Shown in pieces: positions 10,308-21,544 of a stretch of 64,000 bases of DNA. The first letter of the stretch is position 1. Each line of letters starts with the position of its first letter. This DNA comes from Filosporella fistucella (taxonomy: Eukaryota > Ascomycota > Leotiomycetes > Helotiales): assembly GCA_030077755.1 (NCBI GenBank), contig JAQJZZ010000015.1, positions 1,364,001 to 1,428,000 of the forward strand, read 5' to 3'. The notes under the pieces were generated by a model that saw nothing but the letters and a program-made list of their open reading frames with translations, did not search any database and was not told where the DNA came from. A program made the translations under genes and the position numbers.

Positions 10308-12027
10308 ATGTCGGACCTGAAGGAGAGCGATTCTAACTCAAAAGAAATTCATGATGCTACTCGAGACGCTGAAAGATCATCTATCATTTTCATTGACGGA
10401 GCTGCAGAGAAGTCATATGGTAAGTCGTCGTCTCATTATTATCCCTCTGTGTCATTAACACCATCCAGTCCGCAAGCTCGACTTCAGATTGCTCCCCTTT
10501 CTATCTTTGATGTACTTTTGTAACTCTCTGGACCGCGGTAATATAAGCAATGCCCAGACCGACGGCCTGAGTAAAGATTTGGGGTTCGTCGGACAGGAAT
10601 ACTCATTGCTTCTGCTCCTCTTCTATATCCCCAACGGGTTATTAGATCTTCCACTCAATCTTTTAACAAAGAAATACTCCGGAAGATGGGTACTATCAAG
10701 TTTATGCACTGGTTGGGGTATCATTGCAACACTTCAAGCTGTCGCAAAGAACTTTGCAGGCATGCTTGTGTTGAGATTGATTATCGGGTAAGTCCTTTAG
10801 GAATTCAAGCATGTCCTGTCATGCTTACTATTTCGTAGTGCACTTGAAGCAGGGTTCTTTGCTGGAACAATTTTCTACCTCAGTTTATTCTATACCAGGA
10901 ACGAGTTGGCTTTTCGAATCGCCTTATACTTCGGATCTGCCATCGTCGCTGCTGCCTTTAGTGGACTTCTAGCTTTCGGTGTCTTCCAGATCGATTCGTC
11001 TCTCTACGGTTGGCAATACCTATTCATCAGTAGGTAAAACTTCTCGCTCATAAAATAAAGCTAAACAGAAAACAGTTGAAGGTGTTTTGACTGTACTTGT
11101 GGGACTCGTTGCCTTCTGGTGGTTACCGGCTACCCCCACCGAGTGTCGATGGCTCACAGAAGCCGAGCATGCTGCAGCTCGAGCAAGAATGCTTCGAGAT
11201 GGATCCAGACAGGTAGATGAGAAATTCAATTTCAAAGAAGCGATGTCCGCCTTTAAAGGTTGGAAAATGACTCTCTACGCAATCATTTCTTTCACTTACA
11301 CAATGGGTTTCACGACGACTTCGACTTTCTTGCCACAGATTGTTGGGAGGCTGGGATTCGATGCAGTAAAGACGAATTTGTGGACTGTGGCACCAAATTG
11401 TGTAGGTGTTGTTATTTTGCTTTGCGTCACGAAAAGCAGCGACTACTTTAGAGAAAGAACTTTTCATCTCGTATTCGCCATGTCCTTAACTCTCATCGGG
11501 TTGATCATTTTGGCGACCGTTGATGTCCTTGCAAACAAAGCTGTTGGATATTTCGCGATGTTCCTGATGGCAGGTGGTGCTGTGAGTTCAAATTATTGAA
11601 GCTTCCGAATGGAAGAATGCTGATTCGTTGCCATAGTATATTCCTTCCTGTATTGTCCACACTTGGCACAATTCAAACTCACTCGGGGAGAATCAACGCG
11701 CTGCCGTGACAGGAGTATTTGTTGGACTTGGAAATCTTTCCGGGATTGTATCGAGTGGTAAGCTTTTGTGAAAGTCTTCCAGCGCAGACACTAATCTATA
11801 CAGCCACTTTCCGTACAACATATGCACCCAAATACGTGCCAACACTTATTGCAACCGCAATCTCGTTGGGCATCTGTATTAGTTGCACACTATTCCTCGG
11901 AATTTGGATGAAAGCAGACAATAGGCGAAGAAATAAGGAACAAGGGGTCAACTTGAGACCCGAAGACGTTGATACAGAGGGGTTAATTGATGGTGAGAAT
12001 TCGCCACAATGGCGATGGAGTGCATGA
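10308..12027 (+). CDS. MFS transporter, anion:cation symporter (allantoate/nicotinate permease-like)
   Basis: Six exons (10308-10419, 10469-10787, 10839-11029, 11076-11581, 11637-11757, 11804-12027) total 490 residues with consistent phases. After a 40-residue hydrophilic N-terminus come RLLPFLSLMYFCNSLDRGNI and NAQTDGLSKDLG, the typical first helix and loop of the fungal ACS (Dal5/Tna1/Liz1-like) family. Later stretches match too: YIPNGLLDLPLNLL, GALEAGFFAGTIFYLS, WWLPATPTECRWLTEAEHA and HTWHNSNSLGENQRAAVTG. About 12 membrane helices are expected, at the plasma membrane. Such carriers import organic acids, vitamins or purine breakdown products; the cargo cannot be inferred here. The start ATG at 10308 follows an adenine-rich leader. 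Confidence 0.9.
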
Positions 12028-12397
12028 AACTCTGAAGCCAACAATCGAGCCTTCTACCGCCCCCTAGCAAATACAACTCCCTCCAGTAAGAACAAAGTGT
12101 GCATGATACTTGATCATAAAGAACATGGATTTTGCAATCAAGTTAAGTCACATCCAACTCGATGGTCCAGATCTCGCCACATGAAATGAGTGCACAAGAG
12201 AACAAGTTTTGCTGTCAGCGAAGTAAATGGCCTTCCACTTTATGTTACAGAGTTTGTTTTCGGATTTGGTGGGAAAACTCATTTAGTTGATTTATATATT
12301 CTTGGTTGTCTGAGAAGTGCCATTTATGCACCGAGCTTTCCATATTCGCGCTCTCACCATACTAGAATACCCCTCCATTCCGCGAACAATGATATTT
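12028..12397. other. Gap between convergent MFS and GNAT genes
   Basis: Both neighbours end here, so it should contain only 3' UTRs and polyadenylation signals. Nothing else is seen. Confidence 0.4.
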
Positions 12398-13055
12398 TTA
12401 CTCCGATCTCAAATCTTTGTAAAAGAACACACCATCTTTCAAAGATCTGTCAAGGGGTGAAATTTCATAAGCCGGAATTTCACCAACCTACATCTCGTTA
12501 GTCAGATCCCGAGAAGGAGAAATTAACCCACCTTTGTATATCCTAACTTCGGATATATCACTTCAGCAGGACTTCCTTTTTCTGTATCCAGTAACTGTAC
12601 ACTCGTTACCACAGATTAAAAGTCAAAACTTTTACACAACTTACCAACAGCAGTCTTCCAGTCTCTTTCGCAACTTCTTCCACCTTCAACATCAATGTTT
12701 TCGCGATGCCCTTCCCTCTCCATTCTGGTGCAACAAGTAACTTTTCTACAAACCCTCTGAATGGACCTGTTTGAGAAGGAGGCATTCCCAACATGACTAC
12801 ACCTACAACCTCTTGATCTCCTGTTCTTGAGTTTGGCACAAGTTGCATGATGATGGAACGCTGACAATCAGAGACCTCCTGGACACGAGATTCCCACCAT
12901 TTGGTCATGATAGAGGTGTCTAAGGGTGGGAGAAAAGTGGCTATTGTGTAGGTAGGCTGGGTGATGCATATTGAGTGGAGAGCAACGAGAGATGGAATGA
13001 GATTGTTGTGAGTTGTCGTGGACAAGATTGTTGGTTGCTGAAGGGTGGACGACAT
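12398..13055 (-). CDS. GNAT-family N-acetyltransferase
   Basis: Three exons (13055-12645, 12594-12532, 12487-12398) give 187 residues. The acetyl-CoA-binding motif A is clear: VEKLLVAPEWRGKGIAKTLM, with the R/Q-x-x-G-x-G/A loop as RGKGIA. It is followed by LLLLDTEKGSPAEVIYPKLG and the beta strand VGEIPAYEIS. An upstream in-frame ATG at 13064 would add three residues. Small fungal GNATs of this layout acetylate small amines, often drugs or toxins; the substrate is unknown. The introns are 50 and 44 nt. The gene is converging with the MFS transporter and lies in the accessory block. Confidence 0.88.
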
Positions 13056-13506
13056 TATGTGCAATTTGAGGGAGAATTAAACAATTCGCTGATAAGTAAA
13101 GGATCAAAAGTGACCGTTGAATAAGATAGAATCATAAATGGTCAAAAATTATTATTATAGTCACCTTGAGATTATACTTATAAACTCCAGTTTACTTTTA
13201 GCCTGCCGACGCCCTTGACACGACTTTGTAATTCAACTTTATGATGCCTGGGTTAAATAACAGAGGGTGGGTACATTGAAAACTAGACCTGAATTGACCG
13301 ACTTTCGAAAATTTATCAAAAGTTAGGCGCGAGTTATAAATTCGGAGTTACAGGGACATGTCCTTGTACGTCAAAGAAATGATGCAGGAAATTTGCTCTC
13401 GGAATTCGATCGGGATTTGACTCCGATGGGTTCTGATCTCTATGCCGAACTGATTCGCAAAGACTCATTGAAGCCCCAACAAACATATCTATACCCCAGG
13501 AAACAT
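13056..13506. other. Gap between SDR 3' end and GNAT start
   Basis: No gene recognised. It should hold the GNAT promoter and the SDR 3' UTR. Confidence 0.35.
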
Positions 13507-14747
13507 CTATAAAGTATCAACCGCATTCTTCACAGACTGCTCCAAAGTTGTCCACCCCGGTCTTCCCAATTGCTTGAGCAATTCTTCTGCTCTCTCATTT
13601 GTGACTGTAGAGACATCACGGTCCTTGTTATCGAAGTCTTCTCGAAACTTTCTGTCTGGTTTCAACTTTTGCAAGATATTGAGAATATCACTAGACGATT
13701 ATTAGTAGGATTTGACGTTAATTGGGGTGAGATCTACTTTGGATTGAAAGGCTCAGAAAATCCGAAAAGACGTTCATTCTTCACTCCCGGAATGACGAGA
13801 GCAGCGACGTGTAGACGTGCAGTATCTTGAACATTGATGAACCATTCTATGATCTTGTCAGCCAGAATTTACTAATCCCCGAGAAGACTTACGACGAGGG
13901 AATCCGACAAAAGCATTCGGAACACTATTGTATAAGTCTCTGATCCATCCGCCTGTACTTGCTGGCTGCTTCGGTAACAAAAATACACCGAAATTGGTAT
14001 CGGGCAAGACGGCATCCACATCGAATGAAGGTTTCTCTTCTTCCACGAATTTCCAGAGTGCCTTCTCAGCTTCTGCCTTGCTTGCACCGTAGACCGACCA
14101 CGCTCTCTTGCCCATTCAGGGAGGAGGGGCCCACTGTGATTGATTAGTGGATCTTTCAGGGCATGAAAGGCTGCTCGGTAAGAGATCTCACGAAGTTGAC
14201 GTCTCTTGATGGGAAATTGTTTACTTACTGCTGCCTTGATATCTGCTTGATTCCACGTATTTGAGTCAATGTGAAATTTTGTGTTGAGAATCGAGGAAGT
14301 CGCCGCTACTGAAGAATACGTGTAGACAAAACTTTTCACGCTTGGTTCTTTGGATGCCGACTTCAGGATCTCCAGTACACCTGCGATAACTCCGGGGATG
14401 ACTTTCCCCGGATCTGCATCAAATGTGGTATTTGATGCAACATTTGCAACACCAGAAACGCCTGAGGAGATTAGCTGGTGGTATTCTTAAGATGAGGGCT
14501 ATAAACCCTTTATTGCTTCGTCATGTGCACCCTCTGTCGACATGTCTGGTACAACAACATTTTCAAATTTGCCAACGCCGAATTTTTCCTCCCATAGAGC
14601 AGCCAATTTGATAACTTTGCTGGCATCCCGAGATGTTCCTCGAACTTTATAGCTTGCTTCTAGAAGCTGGTCTGCAACGTGAGAAACAATGTAGCCATTG
14701 ACACCTGTGACTAGGACGATTGAACCTTCAGGGATTGTTGGAGCCAT
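13507..14747 (-). CDS. Extended SDR ketoreductase (Gre2/dihydroflavonol-reductase-like), with an in-frame TGA
   Basis: Five exons (14747-14507, 14461-14229, 14133-13893, 13846-13738, 13690-13507) sum to 336 codons. The NAD(P)-binding TGVNGYIVSHVADQLL, the downstream VANVASNTTF, the active-site region VYGASKAEAEKALW (Y-x-x-x-K) and the C-terminal NVQDTARLHVAALV identify a member of the aldehyde/ketoreductase family. With the best acceptor (CACAG before 14133), exon 3 reads W-A-P-P-P and then TGA at 14116-14118 before MGKRAWSVYGASK. In homologues this segment normally continues straight into the Y-x-x-x-K region, so the TGA looks like a nonsense mutation. A weaker in-frame AAG acceptor (exon from 14106) would skip the stop and nine codons. 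Function is therefore uncertain. Confidence 0.8.
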
Positions 14748-15814
14748 TTGTAAATGTGATGTGAGGTAGATAATTGATGAGAAAGTGAAAGGAGGTAGGC
14801 ATTCATAGACATTTCGTTCAGATCAAGTGAACAACTTACACCGTAACCTACATGTGTATTCCAAACTTTTACTATAAAACGCTTTTTTGATAGGTAGTCA
14901 TTGTGGCAACATGATGTACCGGAACACCACTTGGACGCTCGTTAGAGGTGTATCATGTATGGTCTGGCGGGTTGAAGCTACACAATAGGGATCTACTACA
15001 GTCTCATCTAGGGCTGATGATTATAAAGCAATAGCATATTGAGGTATGCAGACTGGCAACTTGGCACCGGAGTATGTATTGTCGGACTTGACAGTAGATG
15101 TCAGGTGAGTTGTGTGGATCGATTCCAGCAGAGGATGCTTACTGTACTGTAAACGCCGATGCCCTGTAAGGGAGATTGTCACAAAGCCCACAACGGGAAC
15201 TTCGTGCCCCGCATTCTGATGGTTCTGCTAACGGGGATCTTCGAGTTGATAAAGCTTACAAACAACACAACCATATGCTTCAGTTTGCCTGGCGAGCCTG
15301 ACCATGAAGTACGCTCTGAAGATTTCAATCTGGGTTTTGTCGTGAAATAGGGAAGCTCTGGCATAACCACCGCCATTGATGCCAGAGCTTCCCTAAATCG
15401 GCTTCTATTCATCTACATCTACAATCCAGGACTTCTTCCGTCTTCATGATCCAGGGCGACGCGACTTCAAGCTCAATGGGATTGACGGAGCAGCAAAGAT
15501 GCATGTCAAATACAAGCGTGCAAAGTCGCAGAGTTGCGAATCTGCGAAGATGCGAGATTAGTTCCAATTCACAAGGGCGGTGCGATCGACTCTCTTAGAT
15601 CACTCAATTGCTCACCCTTCATCAAACTACCTATGATACACTCACCGTACCTACAGCTTCGTCGACTCGATGGTACCTTCCGATTCGGCCTCGTTGTACG
15701 GAATATGGCAAGAACGATGCACACAATCTACCCATACCTTCCCAGTGAGAGCAATCATGGCATTTCCACCTGCAATTCTAGTAGAATTGAATTGAGAGTA
15801 CAACACAAAACATC
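14748..15814. other. Gene-free region with a perfect inverted repeat
   Basis: No convincing gene. A 17-bp perfect inverted repeat is listed separately. The last 150 bp upstream of 15815 presumably carry the promoter of the Ca2+/H+ exchanger gene. Confidence 0.4.
15348..15395. repeat. Perfect inverted repeat, 17-bp arms with 14-nt loop
   Basis: The left arm (15348-15364, TAGGGAAGCTCTGGCAT) is the exact reverse complement of the right arm (15379-15395). The loop is 14 nt. It could form a strong hairpin or a palindromic protein-binding site. It is not next to a gene end that would need a terminator. A relic of a MITE-like element is possible, but no target-site duplication was recognised. Confidence 0.9.
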
Positions 15815-17280
15815 ATGACTCGTGGTAATTCACGATCAAACTCCCGCCTTGAAGCTGGCGAAGCTTCAACCGCCAATCTCCAACCTCCACACGAACATCA
15901 TAACTTCAAAACCTTGATTCGAGTCACTACGGGCATTCAACCAGCCGGAGAGAGTGGCAGGAAGGGGTTCAACATATTCCAATTCTTCAGAATCTGCTGG
16001 CGGTCAACAAGCAGAGCCTCTCGATTATGCAATATCCTCTGGCCAATCGTTCCAGCAGCAATTGCTGTCACATATGCCCGAGATGATTTACACCTCGCGA
16101 TTTTCATTCTCAACTACTTGGCAATGATACCTTGTGCCAATCTCATTGGTTTCGCCGGGCAGGAAATGGGTCGGAAGCTGCATAAGGTACTTGGGGTCTT
16201 GCTTGAAACTACCTTAGGATCTGTTGTTGAAATCGTCATGTTTATGGTCCTTGTCAACAGCGGGCAATATCAAGTCATTCAGGCAGCAATTCTCGGAAGT
16301 GTCCTGGCTACACAGCTCCTCTGCTTAGGGATGTGCTTTTTTGTTGGCGGGATCCGTCATCATGAGCTAGAATTTAGTGAAGTCGTTGGTGAAGTTGGCA
16401 GCGACCTTCTATTGACAGCGTGAGTGGACTGATGATTCTTGCATGATATTTTCTAATTTTATGCAGTGGGTTCGGACTTATTGTGCCTGCTGCCTTCCAC
16501 ACTGCGGTTATGGCAAGTGGACATACTACGAGAGCGGACGTTGATGATAAAGTCCTCCACATATCTCGGATCACTGCCATTCTCCTCATCATCGCCTATG
16601 CCATCTACACTTACTTCCAGATTCGTACCAATGAGAGTATCTATGATGCAATCTTCGAAGAAGACGAACACAAGGATGGTCACCACGATCACGGACCAAA
16701 GCCCAAATTGACCTTCACCGAATGTGTCATCGCACTTGTCGTATCCACTACCTTGGTTACTATCATTGCAATCAGTCTGGTTGAGGAAATTGAGTATATT
16801 GTTGATGAAAGAGGTGTTTCGGACAGCTTCATCGGTCTGATTCTCGTACCTCTAGTCGAGAAATTTGCAGAGCATCTGACAGCTATTGACGAATCTTGGC
16901 AGAATGAGATGAATATGGCACTGGCTCATGTCCTTGGTGCAACTATTCAGACCTCTCTTTTCAATGGGCCTCTGGTAGTGCTTGTGGGATGGGCTTTGGA
17001 CAGGCCAATGGATCTGAATTTCGACCCTTTCAATATCATCGTTCTCATCTTGGCCATTCTTGTGGTCGGAAACTTCTTGAGGGATCAAAAATCTAATTAT
17101 CTCGAAGGTTCTTTGTGCGTCCTTGTGTATATCAACATCGCTGTCGCAGCATTCTGGTACCCAAATCCTCAAAAGCCTCATGGGCATCCTGGTCATACCA
17201 GCCCCCTCGATAATGGCACCGAGAGTGCTGCGAATGTTATTGGTGAAGTTTTCTTGGGGGGCATGAAGGTTCAAGGATAA
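15815..17280 (+). CDS. Ca2+/H+ exchanger (CAX/VCX1 family), divergent
   Basis: Two exons (15815-16419, 16467-17280; 47-nt intron) give 472 residues. The hydrophilic N-terminus with FKTLIRVTTG is followed by about ten membrane helices split by an acidic, histidine-rich loop (EEDEHKDGHHDHG, near residue 270). Both alpha repeats can be located. The first is LLETTLGSVVEIVMF with QAAILGSVLATQLLCLG; the second is LVPLVEKFAEHLTAI with HVLGATIQTSLFNGPLVVLVGW. In canonical CAX proteins these read GNAVE and GNAAEH. Here the glutamates stay, but N becomes S in repeat 1 and GNA becomes EKF in repeat 2. The expected role is vacuolar or endomembrane cation/H+ exchange, but the altered pore residues make calcium selectivity uncertain. 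Confidence 0.88.
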
Positions 17281-17589
17281 TTATGAAGAGTGGCCGCGGC
17301 GTTATAAGCTGTGACAAGGCACGGGAGAATAGCAGTATTGTAAGCAGAGCTTCCTTCTATTTAGTATCAGGCAGTCCTCAATAGGTTATAAATATGAGCA
17401 CGTTTCTTGTTGTTCGGAGGTGAGCAGGAGTGTATTCTTAAAGTCATTTATTGTAGGTTTATCTCTATAGAGTCCGAGAATCAATTTCGAGAAAGCACAA
17501 ACCAAGGTTCTCCACAGCTGTTGCCAGCCTGACTGAAAGTAATACTTGCGCACACGATACTCCTATCAAATCATTCCTTACAATCAACC

Positions 17590-19008
17590 CTACTTGCATC
17601 CAATCGCCATTCGGTGTCCATTCCAATGCTCGCCACTCAATGGATTGCAAGGGTCTGGGACGAAACAGAGCTTGTATTTTTCTCCCATACCATGGATTTT
17701 TGTGAGAATCTTGAAGCACTTGTAGGCCGCTCTACTCTGCCCACAAATTGATTCAAACTCAAGGTGAAGGGCTTTCCAGCCAAAGCCAACTGACCATTCT
17801 CGTCTGCTGAGTAGATTGAATACGATTTCCTTATGCAAAATCTCCTCAATGATGTCTCCGTTCAAGCCATCCTCTGGGCCCACAATTTGCAGGATGCGTG
17901 TTTGATGCATCTTGTCCGCCTCAAGGGGCTTCGATTTGTCTCGATTGGCAGTCACGAACCATCGATATCCTCGAACCGAAATCCCCACATGCATAGCGCG
18001 CCGCAAGAACTTCTCGGCAGCTTCATGAGTCTTGAATGCAATGTTTACAGCCGATGTGAGCCACTTTCCAAGTACCGGGTCCATCCTGCCGAAATTGTAT
18101 ACACCTCCTTCGACAATGAGATCGAATATCTCTCTGTTGGTGGTAGCAGGATTAATGTTCACAATGTGAACGGAGAAATTGAGCGCGGGAGGCAGAAGTT
18201 TATTCGCGATCAAGGATTGATTGATTTCTCCAAGGTATTTAGAGTTAGATACTGGGATGCCTGCCATCATAGCCTGCTGTCGCACACCGGGAGCAACTAC
18301 TCGAGACTTGCCCAACAAAGCGTGTGCGGGACAGAATGTTTCCTCCTGGTACAGTGTTTGTTCGTTGGAAGAGGAATATAAGGTTGTCGACGAAGTTCCC
18401 CACGAGCTAACCCTATCTCCATTGGATTGTCCGCCCCGATGCTGAAGATATTGACGCTCGAATAGATCTGTGGCTCTTGTACAACTTCCCCATGCCAAGG
18501 GCCGATCTCCTTCATGTAACCATCTTGTAGAGCCAGAAACCATCATATCTGGACCAAGATTAGGGAATATCGTTGGCATATTTATCGTTGCTGTTCAAGT
18601 CAGTATGTATAACTATATGGTCGGGCCGCGCACTTACTGTGTGATTTTGCCAGTACGTCAATACATTCCACAAATCGTGCTCGTTCCGCGCTCTTCTTGT
18701 TGCGTCTGTTATACTCTTGGGCTACAGTCATGAGTATATGTGATTTCCTTAGTGGGACTCGGCGTACCTTTGCTTCTCTCCGCTAGGTGCATATGATCTA
18801 GCAATTGTTGAAATTGTGTGTTTTGTTGTTGCAACGCATCCGCTGGAGCTCCTGTGAGGACTTTCTCTGGGCGACGGATATATGTCTCTAGAAATCCTGC
18901 TGTGGAGATGTTGGTACAGGACCTTAGTGATGAAAGGGAGCATTACTTACGATCTAAGAGAGGGTATCCCTTTGCAACAAGACTATCTAATCCAACAGTA
19001 GAAGACAT
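17590..19008 (-). CDS. RRM-like orphan family protein, paralogue 1
   Basis: Four exons (19008-18951, 18899-18768, 18721-18638, 18590-17590) give 424 residues. An N-terminal helical segment with QQQNTQFQQLL is followed by a low-complexity linker and, from about residue 230, an RRM-like fold: LNFSVHIVNINPATTNREIF, then VNIAFKTHEAAEKFLRRAMH and ISVRGYRWFV. The second half contains RILQIVGPEDGLNG and ends in CFVPDPCNPLSGEHW. The same blocks in the same order occur in the genes at 21545 and 26555, so the three are paralogues. RRM folds usually bind RNA, but the classic RNP1 aromatic pattern is weak, so RNA binding is only suggested. I do not recognise a named family. Confidence 0.75.
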
Positions 19009-21544
19009 CTTCAATAGATTTATAATATGTGTTGCGCCTTGGTGTTTTGATATCAAGATATGCGAAATATGCAACGTGATTCCTGTTACTTATGACTGGT
19101 GGCTGGTTGAAGGGAATTGTGAATCGTTAGAAAGTTGTTACTAATTCTACTCCTGTTACGGACTCCAACTCGTTAAAGTAATGACTAGGATTAAATTTAG
19201 GAAATTTCGTACACATTGAATTTGATCAATGAAACTTTCATTTTCCCTCCAATGTTGTTCGAGTTAGGATGTCGATTTCATCAACCATCCCAGTATTGCA
19301 ACTCCGCTAAATTGAATAGTCGCAATAAACATCATAAAAAGATATAGATATAGATAGATAAAAGCAGTTACCCGAGTTCTCATTGAGCTTTAGTTCCGAC
19401 GAGAATTGTCGTGGTGGGGTCAATGTAGTTTTGAGATTCCATGTGAGTTTGTGCCTACAAATGATCAAAATTCATTTGCTGTGACAATTCCATTTTCTCA
19501 TTCTAGACTTTCTTACGACTCTACAACTCAGGGCCAATCTGGTGGCAATTTGTGCCAGTGCTAGTTGGCAATTCTGAGACGTCTCGTCAGCGGCCCACAG
19601 CCCCCCCCCAACATGCCCACGAGCAATGTGTGAATTCTCGGAAATGAATAACCATTTGAGCATATCCAGAGTCTCTTTGTAGAACTAGTAATTTGTCAAC
19701 AGGACAAGGTCTTGCTACCCCACTTAAACCATTTGACCTGTGCGTAGATTCGATCTAAATGTTGAAATAGCACAAAGACGGCACCGACCGACCCATTCAT
19801 CCGTCTATGAATATGTATTTCAAAACCTCAAAACCTAGAATACTAAACAATGTAACATGTGCCTTGATAAATGATAACGTTTTGCACCTGCAAATTTGGG
19901 AACATTGCGGTAGGCCTGAGACATTAGCCATTGAAATACATTCATTACTTGATTGACTTTGAATCTCAGCAGATCGAATGCGGGTGAGTCCAGTCACTGA
20001 ATGGGAAGGGAGGTAGGAATTGTGGTAGCACCGTGAAGTCTAGCTTAAGCAATATATAGACTGCGTATAGCCATTTTGTATATAGTTTTGGAGAGCAGCA
20101 ATGGCACATCAACTTTCGAAACACGCATTAGGAAGCTTTCCAGGAGAGGCAACAGTCGGAGAAAATTGACCCGAACTTGAGCCGAGCCGAGTACGAGCCC
20201 CGGATTCTTACCAACCTCACCTCATCACCTCAAGAAGCTTCAACACTCAGTTACTACACAATACAGGAACTCAAGAGAATAATGACCATTGGGGCCGCAA
20301 CCAGTTTTAAGACTGGTACTGCTGAATTTGACAGCCATAGAGCTCCGTCTTGACCAGTTGAGCTCCCAGAGGCCCAACGCTTCTTTCAGCACGTCCATAA
20401 TGATGGCCCGGGTTCCTGTTACATCGCTTTTCAAGAAAAGCTGATGCCACCACTGAGCCTCTATAGGTCTCAAATATAGTGGGAGAGAATCTGTGAGTAC
20501 GTTCATCTTGACTTCCTTTGTTGCTCCAAAGCTGAGCACGATAGATCTCCAACACGCCGAAAACAGCTAGTCACGCCTGACAAATTCATCAACTTTCCTC
20601 ACCACATTATGAAAGATCTACGGACTCAAAAGGGAAAAGCTCCATGAGCCCCGAAATCTTATCTCAACTCTTTTTCAAAGCAGATTACTTCTGGAAATGC
20701 ACGCAATTGCAGCATCGTGTGACATATCTTGGTCTTCGCCTCTTATGCAAGCTCCTCGCCTCGCCAATGTCAACCAGAGATCTAGCGAAGTACCCAGTGA
20801 GTAGACTGTCTGAAAGACACCCTTTGGAGTATGCTACCCTACTCTGACTGACTTCTTTTCGTGCAAAGGCTACAGATGCTCATTTTCCTGTACTCGTTGC
20901 GAGACAAACAGAGAGCCCACTCAGAATCATCTTAATCCTCACCGAACCATCGACCTGAAATACTTGGATCGAGACTTCATTCGTTCTCAAAGCCTTGCTT
21001 TTGATAATGTAAAGGACAGTTTGATGCATATCAATAGAAACGTGGGCGTACTGTCCACTGGATAATGTACAGCTACCACAACTCTTCCGCAGCCTACGAT
21101 ACTGTGCTCTCTGGGATACCGGGTTTTTTCATTGAGGTCAACAACCACTAGCAGGTGACTGCGAAAATATTTATGTTGAAATACGGATCAGTTTTAACTT
21201 CCTTCGGAAAGTACGAAAAATACTTGTCAGGGGCAACTGCATATTGTGCAGACAAATTCTCAATATGGATATATAGCTAACTTTCAAACAGGTCTAAAGA
21301 ATTATTTGTTGGCGTCAATCTCAGAAATCTTTCGTCATATCCTGCGAATAGATTCACTTCGACACAATACCCAATCACCATATACATGGCTTAGTTGTTT
21401 CTCAGCCTTTGTTATCTATGAGCGGAGATTGATCTATAATTACAAAACTCGACCACACTGGCCATATTTTCGGTACTGTTCTCTCGCCATAAAACTCTAT
21501 ACAACAAACACATCTCTCTCTACGCAGTACAATGCCATTCACGC
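19009..21544. other. 2.5-kb gene-poor gap between RRM-like paralogues 1 and 2
   Basis: No supported gene. A run of nine C at about 19602-19610 is the only low-complexity feature noted. A 99-codon minus-strand frame (20240-20539) has a protein-like stretch (NVLTDSLPLYLRPIEAQWWH) but no recognised family; it may be a relic. Confidence 0.4.

Noticed and set aside
19600..19612. Short C run
   Set aside because: An ordinary homopolymer with no nearby gene start.
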